A stretch of 64,000 nucleotides of DNA from Microbacterium sp. AZCO (GTDB lineage: Bacteria; Actinomycetota; Actinomycetes; Actinomycetales; Microbacteriaceae): contig NZ_CP154857.1 of assembly GCF_039614715.1 (NCBI RefSeq), positions 1-64,000 of the forward strand. Direction: 5' to 3'. This document shows, piece by piece, positions 45,986 to 56,832 of this stretch (the first letter of the stretch is position 1; each line of letters begins with the position of its first letter). The position numbers were made by a program, and so were the translations under genes. Below the pieces are notes generated by a model, which did not search any database, was not told where the DNA came from, and saw only the letters and a list, made by a program, of their open reading frames with translations.

Positions 45986-46202
45986 CCTTCCACCCGCTTC
46001 CCGCGGCCGCGGCATCCTGCTTCTGCACGGAGGCCGCGGCCGCGGCGTCCTGTGCCCGCATGTCGCGGGTCATGGCGCCCATGCGGGCTTCGTGATCGCT
46101 CGCGGCAGCCGTGCGTCCGAGAACGATCGCGATGACGACGGCGATGACCGCCCATACGGCGATGATGCCGGCGGCGAGAAGGATGATGCTGGGCGCGTCC
46201 AT
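45963..46202 (-). CDS. Small single-helix membrane protein, function unknown
   Basis: A 79-residue protein. Residues 5-28 form one hydrophobic helix (IILLAAGIIAVWAVIAVVIA). A soluble Ala/Asp/Gln-rich tail follows, probably coiled. GGAGAG lies about 11 bp before the ATG. Its 3' end overlaps the convergent glycosylphosphotransferase gene by 23 bp. No domain was recognised. Confidence 0.55.
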   Translation of the reverse strand: MDAPSIILLAAGIIAVWAVIAVVIAIVLGRTAAASDHEARMGAMTRDMRAQDAAAAASVQKQDAAAAGSGWKVSRHPRS

Positions 46203-46314
46203 ATGCGACGACTCTCCATTGAGTCCGGGTTATCAGGCGAGGATGGAGCTTCGCGCAAGCATATCCCCACATCCGTTCATCTGCATACGACTTCCGAGCG
46301 TCCTCCCAGCACGG

Positions 46315-46352
46315 CGAAGGCCGTCGCGACCGGATGGTCGCAACGGCCTTCG
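46315..46352 (-). terminator. Terminator after galU
   Basis: CGAAGGCCGT (46315-46324) pairs with ACGGCCTTCG (46343-46352), and an inner CGACC/GGTCG continues the stem. It starts 14 bp after the galU stop on the minus strand. Confidence 0.7.
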
Positions 46353-46366
46353 TGCGGCGGAGGGTC

Positions 46367-47260
46367 TCAGGCGAGCGTCGGTGCGACTTCCTTGATCCAG
46401 GCGGCCAGCTCGGGGCCGAGATCCTCGCGGTCGAGGGCGAGCTGGATGCTCGACTTGAGGTAGTCCAGGCGGTCGCCCGTGTCGTAGCGTCGGCCCGTGA
46501 AGACGACGCCGAGCACGGGGCCGCCGATCTCCTCGTCGCCGGCCAGCGTCTCCAGTGCGTCGGTCAGCTGGATCTCGCCGCCCTTGCCCGGCTCGGTCTC
46601 CTCGAGGACGTCGAAGATCTGGGGCTTCAGCACATAGCGGCCGATGATGGCGAGGTTGCTCGGCGCCTCCGCGGCGGACGGCTTCTCGACGAGGGCCTTG
46701 ATCTTCACGACGTCCGACTCGTCGGTCGTCTCGACGTCGGCGCAGCCGTAGAGGTGGATCTGCGACGGGTCGACCTCCATGAGGGCGACGACCGTGGCGC
46801 TCTTGTGCAGCGACACCTCGATCATGCGCGAGAGCAGCGGGTCGCGGGCATCGATGAGGTCGTCGCCGAGGAGCACGGCGAACGTCTCGTCGCCGACGTG
46901 CTTGCGCGCCCGGAGCACGGCGTGCCCCAGGCCCTTCGGGTCGCCCTGGCGCACGAAGTGGATGTCGGCGAGCGAGCTCGGCTGCATGACGCGCTCGAGC
47001 TTGGAGTGGTCGCCCTTCTGCTCGAGTGTGTGCTCGAGCTCGGTCACGCGGTCGAAGTGGTTCGCCAGGGCGTTCTTGTTGCGCCCGATGATCACGAGGA
47101 TGTCGTCGATGCCCGCCGACACGGCCTCTTCGACCACGTACTGGATGGCGGGCTTGTCCACGACGGGGAGCATCTCCTTAGGCATCGCCTTTGTCGCCGG
47201 GAGGAATCGCGTGCCGAGGCCGGCCGCGGGGATCACTGCCTTGATGGAGCTGTTCGTCAT
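46367..47260 (-). CDS. galU: UTP-glucose-1-phosphate uridylyltransferase
   Basis: The enzyme makes UDP-glucose from UTP and glucose 1-phosphate. The protein has 297 residues. The nucleotide site PAAGLGTRFLPATKAMPKEM is followed by DKPAIQYVVEEAV, LGDDLI and EKPSAAEAPSNLAIIGRY in blocks. The ATG at 47260 gives the standard N-terminus (MTNSSIKAVIPAAG); longer readings have no family support. It supplies substrate to ugd and the polysaccharide transferases. Confidence 0.96.
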   Translation of the reverse strand: MTNSSIKAVIPAAGLGTRFLPATKAMPKEMLPVVDKPAIQYVVEEAVSAGIDDILVIIGRNKNALANHFDRVTELEHTLEQKGDHSKLERVMQPSSLADIHFVRQGDPKGLGHAVLRARKHVGDETFAVLLGDDLIDARDPLLSRMIEVSLHKSATVVALMEVDPSQIHLYGCADVETTDESDVVKIKALVEKPSAAEAPSNLAIIGRYVLKPQIFDVLEETEPGKGGEIQLTDALETLAGDEEIGGPVLGVVFTGRRYDTGDRLDYLKSSIQLALDREDLGPELAAWIKEVAPTLA

Positions 47261-47789
47261 GCTCGCGACGGTACCCACGCCGGATGAAGTTTCTGTTTCG
47301 CGGAGGTGACAAGGCGTGACCGTCGGGCATCCGACGGCGTGAAACAAAGCCGGAACGGGATGCGGCGACGCCGCGCGACGTGGGATGATCGACGCGTCAG
47401 ATCCATCCACACGCCGCGGTCCTCGCCCGCGCGGCTCGGATAGGCTGATACCCACACTTCACAGTCGTTCCGCTGTGACAAGAGGCTCGCGTCATCGGTC
47501 CCCGTGACCGCCGACGCGCGTGGACAGGTCCCCGGTCGGGCGCTTCCCCAGGCGCATCCCCAAGCCGGCCGGGGGCCCTTTCCGCGCTTCGCGCGGCTTC
47601 GCGGTTTGGTCGAGGCATGCCTCATGCCGTAAGCTTGTCCTTTGGTGTGCGGTTCTGCCTAGCCTGTCGAGGCATTATCCGGCACCACGAACGTGAGCCC
47701 TCCACTGGCGTGTTCCGCTCCCTGAGCTCGGAACCACCCCGGAGTGGGATTCACGAACCTCTCCGTTCGAACAAGAAAGCAGCACTACT
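47261..47789. other. 529-bp spacer between galU and rplM
   Basis: No convincing gene. Hairpins are CCGTCGG/CCGACGG (47320-47326, 47331-47337), TCACAG/CTGTGA (47459-47464, 47473-47478) and CCGCGC/GCGCGG (47582-47587, 47591-47596). A -10-like TAGGCT at 47441-47446 just before the second hairpin could start a short non-coding transcript, unproven. A perfect palindrome GAGGCATGCCTC (47612-47623) lies before the rplM promoter at 47635-47665. A minus-strand frame through 47257-47625 has no start signal and is not called. Confidence 0.5.
47635..47665 (+). promoter_or_regulatory. Promoter of rplM-rpsI, with upstream palindrome
   Basis: TTGTCC (47635-47640) and TAGCCT (47660-47665) have a 19-bp spacer. 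The 12-bp palindrome GAGGCATGCCTC ends 11 bp before the -35, a plausible operator; the half-word GAGGCAT recurs at 47670. The leader to rplM is about 118 nt. Confidence 0.5.
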
Positions 47790-48236
47790 GTGACGCGCAC
47801 TTTCACCCCCAAGGCTGGCGAGATCCAGCGCGAGTGGCTGGTCATCGACGCGACCGACGTCGTCCTCGGACGCCTCGCCTCGCACACGGCGGCCCTCCTC
47901 CGCGGCAAGCACAAGGCGACCTTCGCCAACCACGTCGACACCGGTGACTTCGTCATCATCGTCAACGCCGAGAAGGTGGCCCTCACCGGCCAGAAGCTCG
48001 AGCAGAAGAAGGCCTACCGCCACTCCGGCTACCCGGGCGGCCTCAAGGCTGTCACCTACTCGGAGCTCCTCGAGAAGAACCCCGTCCGCGCCGTCGAGAA
48101 GGCCGTCCGCGGCATGCTCCCGAAGAACAGCCTGGGTCGCCAGCAGCTGTCGAAGCTGAAGGTCTACGCCGGTGCCGAGCACCCGCACGGCGCTCAGCAG
48201 CCCAAGACGTACACCTTCGACCAGGTCGCCCAGTAA
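47790..48236 (+). CDS. rplM: 50S ribosomal protein L13
   Basis: The GTG at 47790 gives a 148-residue L13 ([41 protein letters not shown]). L13 assembles early in the 50S subunit. It is followed 26 bp later by rpsI, the usual pair. Confidence 0.97.
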   Translation: MTRTFTPKAGEIQREWLVIDATDVVLGRLASHTAALLRGKHKATFANHVDTGDFVIIVNAEKVALTGQKLEQKKAYRHSGYPGGLKAVTYSELLEKNPVRAVEKAVRGMLPKNSLGRQQLSKLKVYAGAEHPHGAQQPKTYTFDQVAQ

Positions 48237-48262
48237 GCGCCGCCCAGAATAAGGACACACTC

Positions 48263-48745
48263 GTGGCGAAGATCCAGGATTCCGCAGACCTCAGCAACTA
48301 CTCGACCGAGACGCCGGTCGACCAGGAGGCCGTCGCCGCCGAGCGCCCCGTGCTCTCGGTCCCCGGCGCCGCCGTCGGTCGCCGCAAGCAGGCGATCGCG
48401 CGCGTGCGCCTCGTCCCCGGCTCCGGCACCATCACCATCAACGGCCGCACGTTCGAGGACTACTTCCCGAACAAGCTGCACCAGCAGCTCGTGACCGACC
48501 CCTTCACCGTTCTCAACCTCTCCGGTGCGTACGACGTGATCGCCCGCATCTCGGGCGGCGGCCCCTCGGGCCAGGCCGGCGCGCTGCGCCTCGGCATCGC
48601 CCGTGCCCTCAACGAGATCGACGCGGAGAACAACCGCCCGACGCTCAAGAAGGCGGGCTTCCTCTCGCGCGACGCTCGCGTCAAGGAGCGCAAGAAGGCC
48701 GGTCTCAAGAAGGCCCGCAAGGCGCCTCAGTACTCGAAGCGCTAA
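48263..48745 (+). CDS. rpsI: 30S ribosomal protein S9
   Basis: The protein has 160 residues from GTG 48263. The S9 fold starts at about residue 38 ([17 protein letters not shown]) after an Asp/Glu-containing actinobacterial N-terminal extension. The C-terminal KAPQYSKR contacts P-site tRNA. glmM begins 15 bp later. Confidence 0.97.
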   Translation: MAKIQDSADLSNYSTETPVDQEAVAAERPVLSVPGAAVGRRKQAIARVRLVPGSGTITINGRTFEDYFPNKLHQQLVTDPFTVLNLSGAYDVIARISGGGPSGQAGALRLGIARALNEIDAENNRPTLKKAGFLSRDARVKERKKAGLKKARKAPQYSKR

Positions 48746-48760
48746 AGCGAGGCGCATCCG

Positions 48761-50119
48761 ATGCCGCTTTTCGGCACGGACGGCGTGCGGGGGCTGGCCA
48801 ACGGCCCCCTCACCGCCGACCTCGCTCTCACCCTGGCCCAGGCGACTGCCGTCGTCCTGGGCCAGGGCCGTACCGCCGAGGCGCGCCGCGCCGCGGGCAA
48901 GCGGCTCACCGCCGTCGTCGCCCGTGACCCGCGCGTCTCCGGCGAGTTCCTCGCCGCGGCGGTCGCCGCAGGCCTCGCCTCGTCGGGCGTCGACGTGCTC
49001 GAAGCGGGCGTGCTTCCCACGCCCGCGGCCGCGTTCCTCATCGGAGACATGGATGCCGACTTCGGCGTCATGGTGTCGGCATCCCACAATCCGGCTCCCG
49101 ACAACGGCATCAAGATCTTCGCTCGCGGGGGCGTGAAGCTGCCCGACATCGTCGAGCAGCGCATCGAGCAGGCGATGACCGGCCCCAAGCTCCAGCCCAC
49201 GGGCGCCGGAGTCGGCCGCATCCGACGCTTCGCCGACGCGGAGGACCGCTACGTCGTGCACCTCCTCGCGTCGCTGCCGCACTCGCTCGACGGCATCCAC
49301 GTCGTGCTCGACTGCGCCCACGGCGCCGCCGCCGGCGTCTCGCCCGAGACGTTCCGCGATGCCGGCGCCCGCGTCACCGTCATCGGCGCAGACCCCGACG
49401 GCCTCAACATCAACGACGGCGTCGGATCGACGCACCTCGACCTGCTGGCCAAGAAGGTCGTCGAAGTGGGAGCCGACCTCGGCATCGCCCACGACGGCGA
49501 CGCGGACCGCTGCCTCGCGGTCGATGCGGAGGGCCGCGTCGTCGACGGCGATCAGATCATGGCGATCCTCGCGGTCTCGATGAAGGAGCGCGGTCACCTC
49601 GTGGACGACACGCTCGTCGCGACCGTCATGAGCAACCTCGGCCTCCACCGCGCGATGGCGCGCCACGGCATCCGCGTCGAGCAGACCGCTGTCGGCGACC
49701 GGTACGTGCTCGAGCGCATGAATGAGGGCGGCTTCGCGCTCGGCGGCGAGCAGTCCGGGCACGTCATCATGAGCGAGTACGCGACGACCGGCGACGGGCT
49801 CCTTACGGGCCTGCACCTCGTGGCCGAGATGGCTCGCAAGCGCGCGTCGCTCGCGGAGCTCGCCTCCGTCATGACGGTGTACCCGCAGGTGCTCGTGAAC
49901 GTCCGCGACGTCGACCGCTCGCGCGCCTCGAGCGATGAGGGGGTCGCGGATGCCGTGGCCGCCGTCTCCGCCGAGCTCGGCGACTCCGGTCGCGTGCTGC
50001 TCCGCGCGAGCGGCACCGAGCAGCTCGTCCGGGTGATGGTCGAGGCGTCCGACGAGGACGCCGCGCAGGACGCGGCCGGCCGGCTGGCGGCCGTCGTGCG
50101 CGAGCGCCTCTCGCTCTGA
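48761..50119 (+). CDS. glmM: Phosphoglucosamine mutase
   Basis: The enzyme converts glucosamine 6-phosphate to the 1-phosphate for UDP-GlcNAc. The protein has 452 residues. The phosphoserine Ser108 lies in [13 protein letters not shown], the Mg site is DGDADR (245-250), and GGEQSGH and [12 protein letters not shown] bind the sugar and phosphate. It follows rpsI closely, and glmS, the preceding step in the pathway, is at 62112. Confidence 0.97.
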   Translation: MPLFGTDGVRGLANGPLTADLALTLAQATAVVLGQGRTAEARRAAGKRLTAVVARDPRVSGEFLAAAVAAGLASSGVDVLEAGVLPTPAAAFLIGDMDADFGVMVSASHNPAPDNGIKIFARGGVKLPDIVEQRIEQAMTGPKLQPTGAGVGRIRRFADAEDRYVVHLLASLPHSLDGIHVVLDCAHGAAAGVSPETFRDAGARVTVIGADPDGLNINDGVGSTHLDLLAKKVVEVGADLGIAHDGDADRCLAVDAEGRVVDGDQIMAILAVSMKERGHLVDDTLVATVMSNLGLHRAMARHGIRVEQTAVGDRYVLERMNEGGFALGGEQSGHVIMSEYATTGDGLLTGLHLVAEMARKRASLAELASVMTVYPQVLVNVRDVDRSRASSDEGVADAVAAVSAELGDSGRVLLRASGTEQLVRVMVEASDEDAAQDAAGRLAAVVRERLSL

Positions 50120-50188
50120 CACGAGCCGTGCGCGGCTCGCATGAGAGCCCCGCTGGCTGAGAGTCCCCTTCAAATGAGAGCCGTCTCA

Positions 50189-50218
50189 TTGTCGAATGCA
50201 GGTCGGGATTCGTAGGCT
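50189..50218 (+). promoter_or_regulatory. Promoter of the 50225-50294 RNA element
   Basis: TTGTCG (50189-50194) and TAGGCT (50213-50218) have an 18-bp spacer. A start near 50225 would coincide with the first hairpin arm. Confidence 0.55.
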
Positions 50219-50224
50219 TGAGGT

Positions 50225-50294
50225 GTTCGGTGCTGAGCGAGGGTCAGCACCCGAACTGCGGCCCTCGATCGCACGATCGGCGAGGGCCTTTCTC
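50225..50294 (+). ncRNA. Attenuator-like leader or small RNA upstream of the surface protein
   Basis: Two hairpins follow the promoter. Hairpin 1 is GTTCGGTGCTGA (50225-50236) with TCAGCACCCGAAC (50244-50256, one bulge) and the loop GCGAGGG. Hairpin 2 is GGCCCTCG (50260-50267) with CGAGGGCC (50281-50288) followed by TTTCTCGTT, terminator-like. The loop of hairpin 1 can also pair with the left arm of hairpin 2 (6 bp), giving an alternative fold. It may be an attenuator for the gene at 50400 or a free RNA of about 70 nt. No known RNA family was recognised. Confidence 0.5.
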
Positions 50295-50399
50295 GTTCTC
50301 GCCGTCGAATGAGTCCGGCGCACCCGCGCCGGCCCACGCCGTGCGGCGCCCGCGAAGGGCGCTCATCGTCGTGCCCTCGCGACAACTGAGGACGACCTC

Positions 50400-51989
50400 G
50401 TGAACCACCACCGACGCGCTCGCCGCGCGATCACCGCTTCTGCCGCTGCGGCGGCCATCCTCGGGGCGGCGTTCGCCGTCGCACCGGCTGCCATGGCCGG
50501 CGCCGCGGAGGACACCTCCGCTCCGTGCCTCGCCAACCCGATGGCGGCCGCGACCCCGATCGGATCGGCCTCGGGCTACACGATCTTCGTGACGGGCGAC
50601 GCGATCCTCGCGAACAGCGAGCTCGAGGGAAGCCTCGCCGTCGGCGGCACCGCGACCTTCGGCGATCCGCGCGGGCTCGCCTCAAACCAGTACCCCCTCT
50701 ACCACGGCGGCATCGGCGGCAACGCCGACTACACCCCGCCGACGATCGATGGCGAGTACAACCGGCTGCTCATCAACCGCTTCGGAGTGAACCCGGACGC
50801 GACCAAGGTCGTGCAGATCAAGGCCCCGTCGGGCGGTGCGCCCGTCGCAGGAGCCAAGATCGTCGACCGCGCGACGCCCGCCGGCTACACCTTCGGCCCG
50901 CAGTTCGGGGGAGCCGGAACGACGTACTTCCCGGCGGCCGGCACCAACATGAGCGCCCAGATCGAGTCCGAGGTGCAGGCCTGGAACGGCGGTGCAGGAG
51001 CCGCGACGTTCGCGACCGCCCAGGCGTCCTTCTCGTCCTACTTCCCCGCCGACGAGGGCTCCGACCTCCTCGCGCAGACCGGCATCTGGCGCACCCCGAC
51101 GATCATCCCCGGGGGCGACACGACCGTGACCCTCGACCCTTCCGGACCGAACCGCGTGCCCCTCTCGGCGATCTCGGGTGCGCCCAAGTTCCGCCTGGAC
51201 GGCTACAGCACCACCTCGCCGCTCATCGTGAAGGTCGCACCGTCCGACGTCGTGAACGGCGTCCTCACGCTGCCGTCCGAGGTGAACGCGGGCAAGAACG
51301 CACCCGGCAACGCGGCGCTGAGCTACATCCTCTGGGACCTCAGCGACCTGACCGGCGACGTCACCATCACGTCCTACAACGAGCCCGTGCGCGGTTCGAT
51401 CTACGCCCCCGACGCCCACGTCGTCTTCCCGACCGAGGCCCAGGGCGGCCGTGAGTTCGAGGGCCAGCTCATCGCCGGCGACCTGACGGTCCTCAGCAAC
51501 GGCAAGGAGCTGCACACGAACCTCTTCAAGGGCGAGCTGCCGTGCGCCTCCGACTCGACCACCGACCCCGGGACCGGAGAGCCGGGCACGACGGGACCGA
51601 CCGACCCCGGCACGACCGAGCCGGGCGAGCCCGGGACGACGGATCCGGGTACGACCGAGCCGGGCGAGCCGGGTACGACGGAGCCGGGCGAGCCCGGTAC
51701 GACGGAGCCGGGCGAGCCGGGTACGACGGAGCCGGGTACGACCGAGCCAGGCGAGCCGGGTACGACCGAGCCGGGCACGACGGAGCCGGGCGAGCCGGGC
51801 ACGACCGAGGAGCCGGTGACGGACGACACGACGACACAGCCGACCGCCGAGCAGCCCGCGGCGACGTCCTCCGACAGCCTTGCGATCACGGGCGGCGGTC
51901 TGCCCTGGATCGCGGGCGGCACAGCGGCCGCGCTCGCCGCCGCAGGAGGCATCCTGCTCCTGGTGAGCCGCCGCAAGCGGTCCGCCTGA
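50400..51989 (+). CDS. Sortase-anchored surface protein with choice-of-anchor-A domain
   Basis: The protein has 529 residues. A signal peptide (about 1-36) precedes a choice-of-anchor-A/collagen-binding-A-like domain (about 46-380; SGYTIFVTGDAILANSELEGS and LAVGGTATFG in blocks). A low-complexity Glu/Pro/Gly/Thr linker (about 385-470, repeats of EPGTT and EPGE) reaches through the wall. The end is LAITG (494-498), a hydrophobic helix and RRKRSA, the LAxTG signal expected for class E sortase. No sortase gene lies in the window. The GTG at 50400 has GAGGA seven bases upstream. Confidence 0.9.
   Translation: MNHHRRARRAITASAAAAAILGAAFAVAPAAMAGAAEDTSAPCLANPMAAATPIGSASGYTIFVTGDAILANSELEGSLAVGGTATFGDPRGLASNQYPLYHGGIGGNADYTPPTIDGEYNRLLINRFGVNPDATKVVQIKAPSGGAPVAGAKIVDRATPAGYTFGPQFGGAGTTYFPAAGTNMSAQIESEVQAWNGGAGAATFATAQASFSSYFPADEGSDLLAQTGIWRTPTIIPGGDTTVTLDPSGPNRVPLSAISGAPKFRLDGYSTTSPLIVKVAPSDVVNGVLTLPSEVNAGKNAPGNAALSYILWDLSDLTGDVTITSYNEPVRGSIYAPDAHVVFPTEAQGGREFEGQLIAGDLTVLSNGKELHTNLFKGELPCASDSTTDPGTGEPGTTGPTDPGTTEPGEPGTTDPGTTEPGEPGTTEPGEPGTTEPGEPGTTEPGTTEPGEPGTTEPGTTEPGEPGTTEEPVTDDTTTQPTAEQPAATSSDSLAITGGGLPWIAGGTAAALAAAGGILLLVSRRKRSA
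51590..51810. repeat. Low-complexity repeat encoding the surface-protein linker
   Basis: Short tandem words such as GAGCCGGGCGAGCCGGGTAC recur in phase in the coding sequence and encode EPGEPGT-type units, a likely site of copy-number variation. Confidence 0.8.
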
Positions 51990-52001
51990 CGCTGACGCAC
52001 A

Positions 52002-52040
52002 CCGCGAGGCGTGACTCCCGATGGGGGTTACGCCTCGCGG
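52002..52040. terminator. Bidirectional terminator between convergent genes
   Basis: CCGCGAGGCGT (52002-52012) pairs with ACGCCTCGCGG (52030-52040), and the loop has further CCC/GGG pairing. It lies between the stops of the surface protein (51989) and the minus-strand SGNH gene (52045). Confidence 0.8.
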
Positions 52041-52044
52041 CGCT

Positions 52045-54279
<2,235 letters not shown>

Positions 54280-54408
54280 GCTGGCTCCAGCGGTGAAACG
54301 GTCTCGGCAGTGAGCGTGGTTCACCTGCGCAGTGGTGCGTTCGCAGTTCCGCCGAGCATGGCACTCCGTCCCGTGGACGCGCAAGCCGCACGCGAGCGCC
54401 ATCGGGAC

Positions 54409-54441
54409 GGGAGGCGTGCATCCCCGAGATCCACGCCTCCC
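54409..54441 (-). terminator. Hairpin after the second SGNH gene
   Basis: GGGAGGCGTG (54409-54418) pairs perfectly with CACGCCTCCC (54432-54441), just after the stop of the gene ending at 54464 on the minus strand. Confidence 0.65.
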
Positions 54442-54463
54442 TGTGCCCGTCGAGCCCGGTGGG

Positions 54464-55771
54464 TCATTCGACGACGAAGGCATCCAGGATCAGGTTGCGG
54501 CCGCCGGAGTCGGGAGACTTGGTCCCCGTCCTCACGACTGTCACCGTGTGCGTTCCCGCCACGAGCCGCGCGCTCGTGAACACCGTCTTCTCGAACTCGG
54601 CCGTCTCGGCGTAGGAGTCGAACCTGCCCACCACCTCGCCGTCGATCGACACCTCGGCGATACCGCTCGTGGGGGTCTTTCGCGTCACGATCGAGACCTG
54701 TGTGCCCCTGAACGTCAGCGAGTACGCCGCGCCGCTGGCGGAGTTGTAGCTGATCGATCCGTCGTGATCCCGGGAGCTGGATGTCGTCTTCCACGTGCCT
54801 GCGTACCGTACGCGGTCGTCGGTGTTCTCGATCCATTCGAGCTGGGCGGGCGCGTCGTCGCTCGGGGCTGGCGCGCCGAGGACCGGGGGGATGCCGCCGG
54901 GCCCGAACAGCCCGTGTGACTCGACCGCGCCCCAGGTGGCGGCGGCGAGGCGAGCCTGACCCGAGATCGACGGGTGGAAGTAGTCATAGGGCGACAGATC
55001 GGCGAGCGAGGGGCGATTCGCATATACCGCGCCGTCGTCGTAGGTGCACTGCGCGACCGCACGGCACGCGTCGGCGAGCGCCTTGTTCATCTCGACGACC
55101 TTCGCCTCAACCGCGGCGCGGCGCGCGACCGCCTCGGGAGTCTGTGACAGGGGATCCGCGAGCAGCACGGGGCAGCGTCCGAAATACGCCCACGCTGCGA
55201 GAGCGCGCGGGGAATCCTTGCCCGCGTCGTAGACCGCGAGAAGGCTGGGCACGGATGCGAGCAGGATGCGCACGCTCGGGCGCCCCGCTGCCAGCACGCG
55301 CAGCGCTGCGCCGACCTCGCTTCCGAAGACGGCCGCGTCGGGGAGCGAATCGACGGTCGGGGAGAGGCAGATGTTGTTGGAGCCCGAGAGGATTGTGACG
55401 TAGTCGGCTCGGAGTTCGACCGCGCTGCGCGCCTGCGCCGCGAGAGCGGCCGATGTCGTACCGCCCTCCGCCAGGTTGTAGGCCGTCGCCGGCGTCCCAC
55501 GCAGGGCGTCGATGCGCAGCAGGTGCGACTGCACGTCGGGAGATGTGCCCGTCGACCAGCTGTTGATGCCGGTGCCCACGCCGGCGCCCTCGGTGAGCGG
55601 GGCGCGGGTGATCGAATCGCCCAGGGCGGCGACGACGGAGGGGAGGGCCGGCTCCCCGGCGACGGCGGCCGGGCCGGTCAGGGTGGAGAGAAACAGGGCG
55701 GCGAGGGCCGCGACGGACGTGGCGAGGATGGTCGTGCGGGCGCGCGGAAGCGCCCTGGGGGACTGCGGCAT
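54464..55771 (-). CDS. Secreted SGNH hydrolase with one C-terminal beta-sandwich module
   Basis: The protein has 435 residues and is a paralogue of the next gene. A signal peptide ends near AVA (about 36-38). The SGNH domain (about 45-310) has Ser53 in [19 protein letters not shown] and DYFHPS. A linker of about 25 residues leads to one copy of the [14 protein letters not shown] module (about 315-435). There are no long Thr-Pro linkers. It is probably an esterase acting on wall or extracellular glycans. AGGAG lies 4 bp before ATG 55771, and a promoter is seen at 55896-55925. Confidence 0.88.
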   Translation of the reverse strand: MPQSPRALPRARTTILATSVAALAALFLSTLTGPAAVAGEPALPSVVAALGDSITRAPLTEGAGVGTGINSWSTGTSPDVQSHLLRIDALRGTPATAYNLAEGGTTSAALAAQARSAVELRADYVTILSGSNNICLSPTVDSLPDAAVFGSEVGAALRVLAAGRPSVRILLASVPSLLAVYDAGKDSPRALAAWAYFGRCPVLLADPLSQTPEAVARRAAVEAKVVEMNKALADACRAVAQCTYDDGAVYANRPSLADLSPYDYFHPSISGQARLAAATWGAVESHGLFGPGGIPPVLGAPAPSDDAPAQLEWIENTDDRVRYAGTWKTTSSSRDHDGSISYNSASGAAYSLTFRGTQVSIVTRKTPTSGIAEVSIDGEVVGRFDSYAETAEFEKTVFTSARLVAGTHTVTVVRTGTKSPDSGGRNLILDAFVVE

Positions 55772-55895
55772 TCGGCTCCTAGCGAGGGGATTTCCAGTGG
55801 GGATCCGACGCCGTTGTCGCCGCTGCGCCTGTGGCTCCGCAGCCTGGGGCGAGCCTGGCAGTCCGAAAGTCGGGCGCGCAAGCCGAATCGCAAAC

Positions 55896-55925
55896 ATCAT
55901 TCGCGATTTAACCAGGACGTGACAA
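55896..55925 (-). promoter_or_regulatory. Promoter of the SGNH genes with adjoining palindrome
   Basis: On the minus strand TTGTCA (55925-55920) and AATGAT (55901-55896) are separated by 18 bp. A perfect 18-bp palindrome GTCCCCCGATCGGGGGAC (55929-55946) abuts the -35 on the upstream side, as a regulator site would. The leader is about 117 nt. Confidence 0.5.
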
Positions 55926-55962
55926 TTCGTCCCCCGATCGGGGGACAGCAGTCAGCGCACGC

Positions 55963-55980
55963 GTCCGCCGAAAGGCGGAC
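55963..55980 (-). terminator. Hairpin terminator after the membrane protein gene
   Basis: GTCCGCC (55963-55969) pairs with GGCGGAC (55974-55980) over a GAAA loop (TTTC on the minus strand), 6 bp after the minus-strand stop at 55987. CGC/GCG-type pairs extend the stem outward. Confidence 0.65.
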
Positions 55981-55986
55981 AGCGTG

Positions 55987-56832
55987 TCAGCGGAGCGCGA
56001 GGGATGCCGCGGCCCGCCGCGCGATCGCTTCGCAGCGGAGCGTGAACACGGCGTAGACGACGAGTGCGCCGGCCACGAGCACGAGGAATGCCACCGTCAT
56101 CGGCCGGTCCCACAGGAGATCGTCACGGCGTGCGATCACCGAGACGGCGATTGCGACGAGGCTCAGGAGCTGCGCCTGGAACAGCGTGCGGAACGCGCTC
56201 CAGCGGTCGTCCCACAGAAGACCGGCGTTCACCACGCCGGTGAGGCTCAGCACGGCGCCCGTCACCTGTGCCGTCAGGGGCGTGAGCGGCCAGGCCCAGA
56301 ACGACATCGCGAACCCGGGAGCGACGAAGACGATCGCCCCGAAGACGAAGGCGGCCCCGCCGATCGCAGCCAGCCCGTATCGCCATCGACCGGGGATGGC
56401 GGCATCCACGGAATCCGGAGTCCGCGGGTCGCGCGGATTCTGCGCGACGGCGAGGATCGCGACGGCGAACGGCGTCGTCAGGTAGAGCGCCATCCAGACG
56501 ACGAACGAGAGGTTCTGCGAGAAGCGGTCGAGATGCAGCAGCGTCGCGACGAGGAGCGCACCCGCGAAGACGACGACGGCCGGAAAGCCGTGCTTCACGT
56601 GATGCCACCGCCGCGCCCGCGCGACGCCGACGAAGAACCGGATCCCGCCCACATAGGCCGACGCGAGGAGGAACGCGGACAGCGGCACCGCGATCGGCCA
56701 GGCGAAGAGCTCCCCGGTGCGATCCGGGAACCCGAACAGGAGCGCCGCCGCGACGACGAGGAACGGCACGATGGCGATCGCCACCCACCGCGTCGCGGGA
56801 AGCACGCGGTTGTCGGCGTGCCGATCACTCAC
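55987..56832 (-). CDS. Multi-pass membrane protein, function unknown
   Basis: The protein has 281 residues. Seven or eight hydrophobic helices span about 12-275, joined by short loops; one longer cytoplasmic loop (about 135-150) is rich in Arg/Asp/Pro. No known domain was recognised. The GTG at 56832 has GGAG seven bases upstream and overlaps the stop of the STAND gene by 8 bp, so it is probably translated with it. An earlier in-frame ATG would overlap more deeply. A membrane partner for the STAND protein is possible. Confidence 0.75.
   Translation of the reverse strand: MSDRHADNRVLPATRWVAIAIVPFLVVAAALLFGFPDRTGELFAWPIAVPLSAFLLASAYVGGIRFFVGVARARRWHHVKHGFPAVVVFAGALLVATLLHLDRFSQNLSFVVWMALYLTTPFAVAILAVAQNPRDPRTPDSVDAAIPGRWRYGLAAIGGAAFVFGAIVFVAPGFAMSFWAWPLTPLTAQVTGAVLSLTGVVNAGLLWDDRWSAFRTLFQAQLLSLVAIAVSVIARRDDLLWDRPMTVAFLVLVAGALVVYAVFTLRCEAIARRAAASLALR

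Noticed and set aside
47257..47625. Minus-strand frame in the galU-rplM spacer
   Set aside because: It lacks a ribosome binding site, overlaps several hairpins and the galU start, and its product is basic low complexity.
50225..50294. Actinobacterial 6C RNA
   Set aside because: The hairpin loops are not C-rich; hairpin 1 has a GCGAGGG loop, so the family does not fit.
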